NCBI RefSeq assembly: GCF_017309385.1
Contig: NZ_JAFJMJ010000001.1
Coordinates: 1,364,001 to 1,428,000 of the forward strand
Reading direction: 5' to 3'
From: Amycolatopsis sp. 195334CR
GTDB taxonomy: Bacteria > Actinomycetota > Actinomycetes > Mycobacteriales > Pseudonocardiaceae
Length of the DNA: 64,000 bases
Position 1 is the stretch's first letter; each line of letters starts with the position of its first letter. Made by a program: the position numbers and the translations under genes. Below are positions 58,065 to 64,000 of the stretch, one piece after another. Below the pieces are notes generated by a model. It saw nothing but the letters and a program-made list of their open reading frames with translations, did no database searches and was not told the origin of the DNA.

Positions 58065-59480
58065 GTGACCGCTGTCGGCACCCCCGCGCCGGACCTCCGG
58101 CAGGACCCCCGCCTGTACAACGAGGACCTCGCTCCCGCCCGCGAGCGGAAGTGGAAGGTCTACGACATCTTCGCGCTGTGGATGTCGGACGTGCACAACC
58201 TCGGCAACTACACCTTCGCCGCCGGGCTCTTCGTGCTCGGCCTGTCCGCGTGGCAGGTGTTCACCGCACTGCTGTTCGGCTTCGTGATCATCTACTTCGG
58301 GATGAACCTGATGGGCCGGATCGGGCAGCGCACCGGGGTGCCGTTCCCGGTGGTGGCCAGGATCAGCTTCGGCACCTTCGGCGCCAACCTGCCCGCGTTG
58401 ATCCGCGCGGTCATCGCGATCTTCTGGTACGGCATCCAGACCTATCTCGCCTCGGTGGCGATCACCGTGCTGGTGCTGGCGATCGATCCGGCGATGGAGT
58501 CGTGGACGCGGGTGAGCTTCCTCGGCCTGCACGCGCTGGGCTGGGCGTGCTTCATCGCGCTGTGGCTGGCGCAGGCGCTGGTGCTGACGCGCGGCATGGA
58601 GTCGGTGCGCAAGTTCCAGGACTGGTGCGGGCCGGCGATCTGGGTGGTGATGATCGCGCTGGCGGTGTGGATCCTGTTCGCCGCGGACTGGAACATCTCG
58701 CTGACCTCCAGCCCGACGCCGCTGTCGGTGGGTGAGCAGTTCCGCCAGTGGTTCGGCGCGGTGGGGCTGATCCTGGCCATCTACGGCACGCTGATGCTGA
58801 ACTTCTGCGACTTCTCGCGGTTCACCCCGGACCAGAAAACGGTGCGGCGCGGGAACTTCTGGGGCCTGCCGATCAACTCGACGGCCTTCGCGCTGCTGTC
58901 GGTGATCGTCACCGCGGGCAGCCTGGAGGTGTTCGGCGAGGCGATCACCGACCCGGCCGCGCTGCTGGCGCGGGTGGACAACACGGCGGTGCTGGTGGTC
59001 GGCGCGCTGACCTTCGCCATCGCCACCATGGGCGTGAACATCGTGGCGAACTTCGTCTCGCCCGCCTACGACCTGGCGAACATGTGGCCGAAGCGGATCA
59101 GCTTCAAGGTCGGCGGCATGATCAGCGCGGTGGCCGCGTTGTGCGTGCTGCCGTGGAAGCTGTACTCGTCGCCGGCCGTGGTGAACTACTTCCTCGGCGG
59201 GCTCGGCGCGTTCCTCGGGCCGTTGTTCGGCATCATGATCGTCGACTACTACCTGATCAAGCGCGGTGCGGTGGACGTGGCGAAGCTGTTCGACGGATCG
59301 CCGGATTCGCCGTACCACTACCGCGGGGGCGTGAACCCGGTGGCGCTGTGGGTGTTCGTGCCGACGGCGGCGTTGAGCGCGGTGATCGCGCTGGTCCCGT
59401 TCTTCGCCCCGGCGGCGCCGTATTCGTGGTTCATCGGCACCGCGGCGGCGGGGGTGGCCTACCGGGTGCTGGCCCGATGA
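58065..59480 (+). CDS. NCS1-family transporter (cytosine/purine/hydantoin type)
   Basis: 471 residues, about twelve membrane helices in the LeuT-type 5+5 fold. Typical points: N-terminal YNEDLAPARERKWKVYDIFALWMSDVHNLGNYTFA, helix 3 region RISFGTFGANLPALIRAVIAIFWYGIQTY, and NFCDFSRFTPD near 247. The W-x-S and GIQT region and the NCDFSR-like motif are shared with Mhp1/PucI substrates (hydantoins, allantoin, pyrimidines). GTG 58065 follows GGGAGG. Coupled (ATGA) to the racemase-family gene, which suggests uptake and processing of a hydantoin-like or malonate-like compound. Confidence 0.87.
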   Translation: MTAVGTPAPDLRQDPRLYNEDLAPARERKWKVYDIFALWMSDVHNLGNYTFAAGLFVLGLSAWQVFTALLFGFVIIYFGMNLMGRIGQRTGVPFPVVARISFGTFGANLPALIRAVIAIFWYGIQTYLASVAITVLVLAIDPAMESWTRVSFLGLHALGWACFIALWLAQALVLTRGMESVRKFQDWCGPAIWVVMIALAVWILFAADWNISLTSSPTPLSVGEQFRQWFGAVGLILAIYGTLMLNFCDFSRFTPDQKTVRRGNFWGLPINSTAFALLSVIVTAGSLEVFGEAITDPAALLARVDNTAVLVVGALTFAIATMGVNIVANFVSPAYDLANMWPKRISFKVGGMISAVAALCVLPWKLYSSPAVVNYFLGGLGAFLGPLFGIMIVDYYLIKRGAVDVAKLFDGSPDSPYHYRGGVNPVALWVFVPTAALSAVIALVPFFAPAAPYSWFIGTAAAGVAYRVLAR

Positions 59481-60187
59481 GGATCCTGGTGACCAACTGC
59501 AACACCACGGAGAGCATGACCAAGGAGATCGAAGCCGGGGCGCGCGCGGCGGCGAGCCCCGGTACGGAGATCGTGGCCATGACCCCGTCGTGGGGCCCGG
59601 AATCGGCGGAAGGCTGGCTGGACAGCTTTCTCAGCGCGGCCGCGGTGCTGGACCTGTTGCGGGGCATCGACGAGAGCGCGTACGACGCCGTGGTGCTGGC
59701 GGGTTTCGGTGAACACGGCCGCGAGGGCGCGCGGGAGTTGCTGGGCATTCCGGTCGTCGACATCACCGAAGCCGCCGCACACCTGGCTTGCCTGCTGGGG
59801 CGGCGGTACGGCGTTGTGACCACTTTGGACAGAACGGTGGGGATGATCGAGGACAGCCTGCACACCGCGGGCGTGTTGTCGAACTGCGTCGGCGTCGAAG
59901 GCACGGGCCTCGGGGTCCTGGAACTCGGGGATTCCCAGCGCACGACCTCGGCCCTGATCACCGCGGCGCGCCGGGTGCGCGACCGGGGCGCGGAGGTCGT
60001 GGTGCTCGGCTGTGCCGGGATGACCGGAATGGACCGCCGGATCAGCACGGAACTCGGCGTCCCGGTGGTGGACGGGGTGGCCGCCGGGATCCGCCTCGCC
60101 GAGTCGTGCGCGGCTTTGTCCCTGCGAACCAGCCGGATCGGCTCGTATGCGCCGCCCCTCCCCAAATCCCGGCGGTGGCATCCCTAG
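59477..60187 (+). CDS. Asp/Glu/hydantoin racemase-family enzyme with one catalytic Cys missing
   Basis: 236 residues of the two-domain racemase fold (ILVTNCNTTESMT at the start). Hydantoin and allantoin racemases use two cysteines, about positions 76 and 181. Here the first place is G76 (VVLAGFGEHG) and the second is C179 (VVLGCAGMTG). A Gly plus a single Cys is the arrangement of arylmalonate decarboxylase, so racemase activity is doubtful. Co-transcribed with the NCS1 transporter (ATGA overlap) and probably GntR-controlled. Confidence 0.82.
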   Translation: MRILVTNCNTTESMTKEIEAGARAAASPGTEIVAMTPSWGPESAEGWLDSFLSAAAVLDLLRGIDESAYDAVVLAGFGEHGREGARELLGIPVVDITEAAAHLACLLGRRYGVVTTLDRTVGMIEDSLHTAGVLSNCVGVEGTGLGVLELGDSQRTTSALITAARRVRDRGAEVVVLGCAGMTGMDRRISTELGVPVVDGVAAGIRLAESCAALSLRTSRIGSYAPPLPKSRRWHP

Positions 60188-60198
60188 CGGCGAACCGA

Positions 60199-60243
60199 AA
60201 AATGGGCGTCGCTCGCGCGAGGGGTGCGAGCAACGCCCATTTT
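60199..60243. terminator. Hairpin between convergent genes
   Basis: 18-base arms AAAATGGGCGTCGCTCGC (60199-60216) and its complement with one mismatch (60226-60243), 9-base loop. A/T tracts sit at both outer ends, so it could work as an intrinsic terminator in both directions. It lies between the racemase-family gene and the DUF4190 gene. Confidence 0.8.
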
Positions 60244-60263
60244 CTCGGGGCGGTGACAGCGAA

Positions 60264-60875
60264 TCAGGCTCCGGTGCAGACAGCCACCGCGAACGGGCCG
60301 GAGGCGGTGTTCTCCGCGACCACGGCACCGTCGACGGTGATCTTGCAGGTGATGTCCCCACCGTTCTCGTCCGCCATCACGGTGAGCATGCCGCCCTTGA
60401 TGATGCCCTTGTTCTCGGTCTGCTTGCTCCACGGCAGCGTGGAAACCGTCTCGCTCTGCGGGTTCAGCGCCTCGCCGTAGGTGACCTCCACATTGGACCC
60501 GGTACCGGTCACGTCGTAGGTCACCGCGGCGGTGCGGTTGTACTCGTCCTGCACCTCGTTGACCGCCGAGTTGAAGATGAAGATCCAGGCGATGCACACA
60601 CCGAGGCCGAGCACCGAGGCCACGATGCCCACAATGGACAGCACCTTGTTGGTGGCCACGCCCTTGTTGACCCGCACCACACCGAGGATCGAGAAGATCA
60701 GGCCGAGGATCACCAGCGGCCAGGCGATCACGCCGATGAACGGGATCGGCGAGAAGATGAGCCCCACCAGGCCGAGCACGAAACCGGTGATGCCGATGCC
60801 GTTGCGCGGCGGCTGCTGCTGCGGCGGCTGCCCCTGGTACGGCATGGCGGGCGGGTAGGGGGTCTGCTGGGTCAC
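60264..60875 (-). CDS. DUF4190 membrane protein with MmpS-like outer domain
   Basis: 203 residues: Pro/Gln-rich cytoplasmic start, two predicted helices (about 25-60 and 72-98) of the DUF4190 type, then an outside domain about 105-203 (VTYDVTGTGSNVEVTYG, CKITVDGAVVAENTASG) like the MmpS/Ig-like transport-accessory domain. Two cysteines (DITCKI, VAVCTG) may pair. ATG 60875. Divergent from the two-component system; function unknown. Confidence 0.82.
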   Translation of the reverse strand: MTQQTPYPPAMPYQGQPPQQQPPRNGIGITGFVLGLVGLIFSPIPFIGVIAWPLVILGLIFSILGVVRVNKGVATNKVLSIVGIVASVLGLGVCIAWIFIFNSAVNEVQDEYNRTAAVTYDVTGTGSNVEVTYGEALNPQSETVSTLPWSKQTENKGIIKGGMLTVMADENGGDITCKITVDGAVVAENTASGPFAVAVCTGA

Positions 60876-61044
60876 GGGGATGTTCCTTTCGAATGAACTG
60901 GCGAAAAGGATGCAATCACCCGAACGGACTCCACCGCGTCGTACTGGAGCCTAACCGCGTTACGACAAAAGTCGTCACTTCTCCGCCCCGGGTAAGCCCT
61001 TTCGCTGATGAGCGGCCGCGCTTTCCCTGCGTACGCTTGATTTC

Positions 61045-62244
61045 ATGGCCCGGCGTGTACTTGGCGTGCTGATCACCGTGCTCGCGGTGACCGCGAGCGT
61101 GATCAGCAGCATCTTCGTTTTCGCGTCGACCGGTTACCTGCCCGATGCCGACACCTTCGTGCCGAATACCTGGTCGACGCTGAGCTTCCTGACCGCCATC
61201 GCCGCGGCCGTCATGCTGTGCTGGCGGCACCAGTGGCCGCTGGTGGTCACCGGGATCGCGCTCGTGCCGTCACTCCTGCTCGGTGCGGACGCCCTCGCCG
61301 CACTGATCGCACTCGCCGCACTGGCCGCCGCCCGCCGAGACGTCTGGCTGTGGGCCGGTGCCGGTTCGGTGTACTCGGCGACCGCGCTGGCGCTGGCCAG
61401 GGACGCCAACCGGCACGAGGAGGTGTCGATCGCCGGCGCGATCGTGGGGACGCGGCACAGCCTCGGGCAGATCATCGGCATTCTCCTGCTGGCCGCGTTC
61501 ATGACCGCGATCGCGCTCACCGTGGGGATCGTGCGCGGGGTGCGCGGTGATCTCGCCCGGCGCGAGGCGCAGGAACAGGAACTGCGCGCGGAAATGACGC
61601 GCCGGGCCGAGCGCACGCGGATCGCCCGCGAAATGCACGACGTGCTGGGACACCGGCTGTCCCTGTTGTCACTTCAGGCGGGAGCACTGGAAGTCAGCTC
61701 GGACGCCGAGTGTTCGAGCGAAGTCGCGCGCACCGTCCGGACCACCGCCCGACAGTCCCTTGAGGACCTTCGGCAGGTGATCGGCGTACTGCGCGACGGC
61801 CAGGGTTTCGGCGAGCAGGAGCCCGGGCCGCAGGCGCCGGAACGTCCACAACCGACACTCGCCGACCTGCCGGAGCTGATCGCCGGGGCCCGGCAGTCCG
61901 GCCTCGCGGCGAGCGCCACGATCATCCTCGACCAGGCGGCGGCCGCCCCCGTGCAGTTGGGCACCACGGTCTACCGGATCGTCCAGGAAGCACTCACCAA
62001 CGTCCTGCGGCACGCGCCGGGCGCGCCCGCGGACGTGACCGTCCGTGGTGAACCCGGTGTCGGCCTGTCGATCGAGGTGGTGAACCCGCTGCCGACGGCC
62101 GCCCCCGAACCGTCGCCGGGCTCGGGGACCGGGTTGACCGGGGTGAGCGAACGGGTGTCGCTGCTGGGCGGGAGCGTGAGCGCCGGCCCGACCGAGGAGC
62201 GCCTTTTCGCCCTCCGGGCGTGGCTGCCCTGGGAGCCGCACTAG
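61045..62244 (+). CDS. Sensor histidine kinase (NarL-type partner, HisKA_3)
   Basis: 399 residues: four to five predicted helices about 5-160, a DUF7134-like membrane sensor, then HisKA_3 with H198 in REMHDVLGHRLS and an HATPase domain about 285-395 (RIVQEALTNVLRHAP, GTGLTGVSERVSLLGG). No large outer domain, so it likely senses a membrane or intramembrane signal. ATG 61045. A dyad ACGAC-AAAA-GTCGT (60962-60975) lies upstream. The response regulator follows after 31 bases. Confidence 0.9.
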   Translation: MARRVLGVLITVLAVTASVISSIFVFASTGYLPDADTFVPNTWSTLSFLTAIAAAVMLCWRHQWPLVVTGIALVPSLLLGADALAALIALAALAAARRDVWLWAGAGSVYSATALALARDANRHEEVSIAGAIVGTRHSLGQIIGILLLAAFMTAIALTVGIVRGVRGDLARREAQEQELRAEMTRRAERTRIAREMHDVLGHRLSLLSLQAGALEVSSDAECSSEVARTVRTTARQSLEDLRQVIGVLRDGQGFGEQEPGPQAPERPQPTLADLPELIAGARQSGLAASATIILDQAAAAPVQLGTTVYRIVQEALTNVLRHAPGAPADVTVRGEPGVGLSIEVVNPLPTAAPEPSPGSGTGLTGVSERVSLLGGSVSAGPTEERLFALRAWLPWEPH

Positions 62245-62275
62245 TGGTTCCGACCGCGCCCACTAGCATGACCGG

Positions 62276-62944
62276 GTGACCCAGCGCCCCTTACGTGTGC
62301 TGCTCGTGGACGACGACGCGATGGTCCGCACCGGGCTGTCCATGATCCTGGGCAGCACCGGGGACATCACCGTGGTCGGCGAGGCCGGGGACGGGGACGA
62401 GGCGGTCGCGAAGGTGACCGCGCACGCGCCGGACGTGGTGCTGATGGACATCCGCATGCGCCGGATGGACGGGCTGGCCGCGACCGCCGCGGTGACCGCG
62501 CTCCCCCGGCCGCCGAAGGTGCTCGTGCTGACCACCTTCGACCTGGACCAGTACGTGTTCGACGCGCTCGGCGCGGGGGCGAGCGGGTTCCTGCTGAAGG
62601 AGTGCTCCCCGCAGGAGATCATCGACGCGGTGCGCGTGGTCGGCGCCGGTGAGGCGATGCTTTCGCCGCGTGCCACCAAGAAACTGATCGGGCACTTCGT
62701 CTCGGCGCAGTCCAACCCGCGGCGCCACCGGGCGATGACCGGGTTGGGCACGCTGACCGAACGGGAGCGCGAGATCGTCACCGCGGTCGCCCAGGGAAAG
62801 CCGAACTCGGTGATCGCCGCCGAACTGCACCTGAGCGAGGCGACGGTGAAGACGCACATCACCCGCATCTTCGCCAAGATCAACGCGGCGAACCGGGTGC
62901 AGCTGACCATCTTCGCCTACGAAGCCGGGCTCGTGGTGCCCTAA
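62276..62944 (+). CDS. NarL/LuxR-type response regulator
   Basis: 222 residues: receiver domain about 6-125 with phospho-acceptor D58 (VVLMDIRM) and the acidic pair VDDD at 11-14; LuxR-type HTH about 155-220 (LTEREREIVTAVAQGKPNSVIAAELHLSEATVKTHITRIFAK). GTG 62276. Codon 6 is TTA (62291-62293), so translation would depend on a UUA-reading tRNA right at the start. Pairs with the kinase at 61045. The stop interlocks with the convergent DUF3024 gene. Confidence 0.92.
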   Translation: MTQRPLRVLLVDDDAMVRTGLSMILGSTGDITVVGEAGDGDEAVAKVTAHAPDVVLMDIRMRRMDGLAATAAVTALPRPPKVLVLTTFDLDQYVFDALGAGASGFLLKECSPQEIIDAVRVVGAGEAMLSPRATKKLIGHFVSAQSNPRRHRAMTGLGTLTEREREIVTAVAQGKPNSVIAAELHLSEATVKTHITRIFAKINAANRVQLTIFAYEAGLVVP

Positions 62945-63279
62945 CCCCAGAACACGCCGTTCGGGTTGCGGTCGATCTCCTCGAGGAGCGGCACGGGCGA
63001 CTCGGCCGTGGGCGCCCCGGGATAGGACAGCCACCGACCGTCGCGGTCCGCCCAGCGCACCGACCACGTCCCGGTCTCGTCGAGCCGGAGTTGCGCGATC
63101 TTCTGCTCGACCCACTCGGCGCCGGGTTCGGACCGCCACGGCGGCCGCTGCTCCACGATCGTCACCGAGCGCCCGCGCCGGGCGCACCGCACCCGGACCT
63201 GGTCCCGGACCGCGGCCGGCACCCGTTCCGCGCACCAGCGTTCGACCTGCCGGAAAGCGAAGTCCGGAATTCCAGCCAT
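62941..63279 (-). CDS. DUF3024 protein
   Basis: 112 residues. Family features: an N-terminal helix with Arg/Trp (FAFRQVERWCAERVP), RCARRGRSVTIVEQRPPW, then AQLRLDETGTWSVRWADRDGRWLSYP and a closing PLLEEIDRNPNGVFWG. Soluble, function unknown. ATG 63279 lies 7 bases after the small membrane protein gene, likely one transcript. Confidence 0.82.
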   Translation of the reverse strand: MAGIPDFAFRQVERWCAERVPAAVRDQVRVRCARRGRSVTIVEQRPPWRSEPGAEWVEQKIAQLRLDETGTWSVRWADRDGRWLSYPGAPTAESPVPLLEEIDRNPNGVFWG

Positions 63280-63286
63280 GTCCGCC

Positions 63287-63496
63287 CTAGTCGATCTTGG
63301 GGAGTTCCACCGTGCGCCGGCGGGGGCGGTCCCGCAGGCCCACCACCATCACCGCCAGGCAGGCGACCCCGGCGGAGATCGCGGCCTCGCCGCTCCAGCG
63401 ATAGGACGGGCCCGGCCCCTGGGTCACCACCAGCACGCCGATCCCCAGGAACGCCAGCCCGAGCACCGCCGCGGCAAAACAGCGCACACCCACCAT
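63287..63496 (-). CDS. Small two-helix membrane protein
   Basis: 69 residues with two hydrophobic segments (CFAAAVLGLAFLGIGVLVV and AAISAGVACLAVMVVGL) and a basic C-terminal end (RDRPRRRTVELPKID). GGGAGA lies 9 bases before ATG 63496; the in-frame ATG at 63505 is directly against it. Upstream of DUF3024 on the same strand. No named family. Confidence 0.62.
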   Translation of the reverse strand: MVGVRCFAAAVLGLAFLGIGVLVVTQGPGPSYRWSGEAAISAGVACLAVMVVGLRDRPRRRTVELPKID

Positions 63497-63537
63497 GGGC
63501 CGCATTCTCCCGACCGGGCACGGCCGGGGTCAACCAG

Positions 63538-63611
63538 TGCCCCCGACGGGGTTCGAACCCGCACTGGGTCGATTTTAAGTCGACTGCCTCTGCCGATTGG
63601 GCTACGGGGGC
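63538..63611 (-). tRNA. tRNA with anticodon UAA and short variable loop (tRNA-Leu-like)
   Basis: 74 bases, no encoded CCA. Acceptor stem GCCCCCG/CGGGGGC is perfect, discriminator A. The D arm has a 3-bp stem and the GGCAGA loop seen in tRNA-Leu. Anticodon stem GTCGA/TCGAC is perfect, loop CTTAAAA gives anticodon UAA (63575-63577). T arm GCGGG-TTCGAAC-CCCGT. The variable region is only 5 bases (CCAGT), whereas tRNA-Leu normally has a long variable arm. Decoding UUA is expected; aminoacylation is uncertain. Confidence 0.85.
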
Positions 63612-63654
63612 ACGGCCCAGCCTAGGCGGCCGGGCCCGGCTCCCGCAGCTCAGG

Positions 63655-64000
63655 TCAGGACTTCGTGGCCCTGGTGAACTCGTCCTTCGGGTTGTTGATC
63701 TGCCCGAGCGACACGACCTCGCGCCGCAGGAGGCCGCCGAAGACCCAGTCGAAGAAGATCCGGATCTTCCGGTTCCACGTCGGCATCGCCTTGACGTGGT
63801 ACGCGCGGTGGAAGACCCAGGCCGGGAAGCCCTTGATCTTCAGGTTCAGCGCGTCGGCCACACCCTTGTGCAGGCCCAGCCCGGCGACCGCACCGAGGTT
63901 CTTGTGGTAGTAGTCCTTCGGCTGACCACCACGCAGCACCTTGATGATGTTCTTCGCCATCAACCGCGCCTGGCGCACCGCGTGCTGCGCGTTCGGCGGG
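63655..64000 (-). CDS. ndh: Type II NADH dehydrogenase, C-terminal part (cut by window edge)
   Basis: The frame is open to the right edge; 114 C-terminal residues plus the stop are visible. The segment NAQHAVRQARLMAKN is the flavoprotein C-terminal consensus of NDH-2, followed by an amphipathic membrane-binding region (IKGFPAWVFHRAYHVKAMPTWNRKIRIFFDWVFGGLLRREVV). NDH-2 passes electrons from NADH to menaquinone without pumping protons. Downstream, after 43 bases, lies the tRNA on the same strand. Confidence 0.87.
   Translation of the reverse strand, partial: PPNAQHAVRQARLMAKNIIKVLRGGQPKDYYHKNLGAVAGLGLHKGVADALNLKIKGFPAWVFHRAYHVKAMPTWNRKIRIFFDWVFGGLLRREVVSLGQINNPKDEFTRATKS

Overview
The window is very GC-rich, with strong third-position G/C bias and many GTG and TTG starts. 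It carries mycothiol chemistry (mca) and an ATP-dependent DNA ligase of the actinobacterial LigB type. Gene order matches the Mycobacterium tuberculosis Rv1074c-Rv1099c neighbourhood as I remember it: glpX, fumC, phoH2, short-chain Z-isoprenyl synthase, hlyIII, DUF255 thioredoxin protein, a small membrane protein, mca, DUF4307, greA, metB, a Pra-like proline-rich membrane protein, cystathionine beta-synthase and a thiolase, with the same relative strands. I infer an actinomycete of the Pseudonocardiaceae, possibly Amycolatopsis. No transposase, phage gene or CRISPR array was seen.

Layout. 0-4.3 kb: glpX (cut by the left edge) with an overlapping secreted serine protease, a ferredoxin-NADP reductase and fumC. 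4.3-18.7 kb: an accessory stretch of small regulator/enzyme pairs (TetR/SRPBCC, EamA, aldo-keto reductase/XRE/MocR), a membrane-tethered PstS-like protein, ligB, two small secreted proteins, an HTH-TM-NBR1-Ig protein, ArsR, an Old Yellow Enzyme, a metallo-beta-lactamase-fold hydrolase, a decayed SnoaL-like gene next to a large hairpin, and HxlR. 18.7-24.2 kb: guaB1, PIN-PhoH, a small exported protein, uppS and hlyIII. 24.2-31.3 kb: erythromycin-esterase-like protein with a TioE-type regulator, a Pr6Pr membrane protein coupled to an acyl-CoA dehydrogenase, and the DUF255 protein. 31.5-35.3 kb: a complete hen1-pnkp RNA-repair operon inserted into the conserved block. 35.3-37.8 kb: small membrane protein, mca, DUF4307 and greA with a terminator in its leader. 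37.9-42.2 kb: zinc-ribbon MBL protein, Lrp/hpd pair, threonine dehydratase. 42.2-49.7 kb: metB, a group of proline/glycine-rich membrane proteins, cbs (metB and cbs together giving transsulfuration) and a thiolase. 49.8-57.3 kb: YeeE/YedE transporter, BI-1 protein, a two-domain fatty acyl reductase, a DivIVA-like coiled coil, and a MerR-controlled alkene reductase next to soxR. 57.3-60.2 kb: GntR, NCS1 transporter and an Asp/Glu/hydantoin racemase-family enzyme, with tandem operators. 60.2-64 kb: DUF4190 protein, a two-component system, DUF3024, an unusual tRNA and the C-terminal part of a type II NADH dehydrogenase.

Three features deserve most attention. First, a family of long, near-perfect palindromes with the core GAATGTGGCTTTC sits only between convergent genes. 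Second, a tRNA with anticodon UAA has a Leu-like D arm but lacks the long variable arm, while TTA codons occur in at least three genes here. Third, the hen1-pnkp RNA-repair cassette is embedded in an otherwise ancient gene block. Starts were chosen from ribosome-binding sites and family lengths. All family names rest on motif recognition, since no search could be run.
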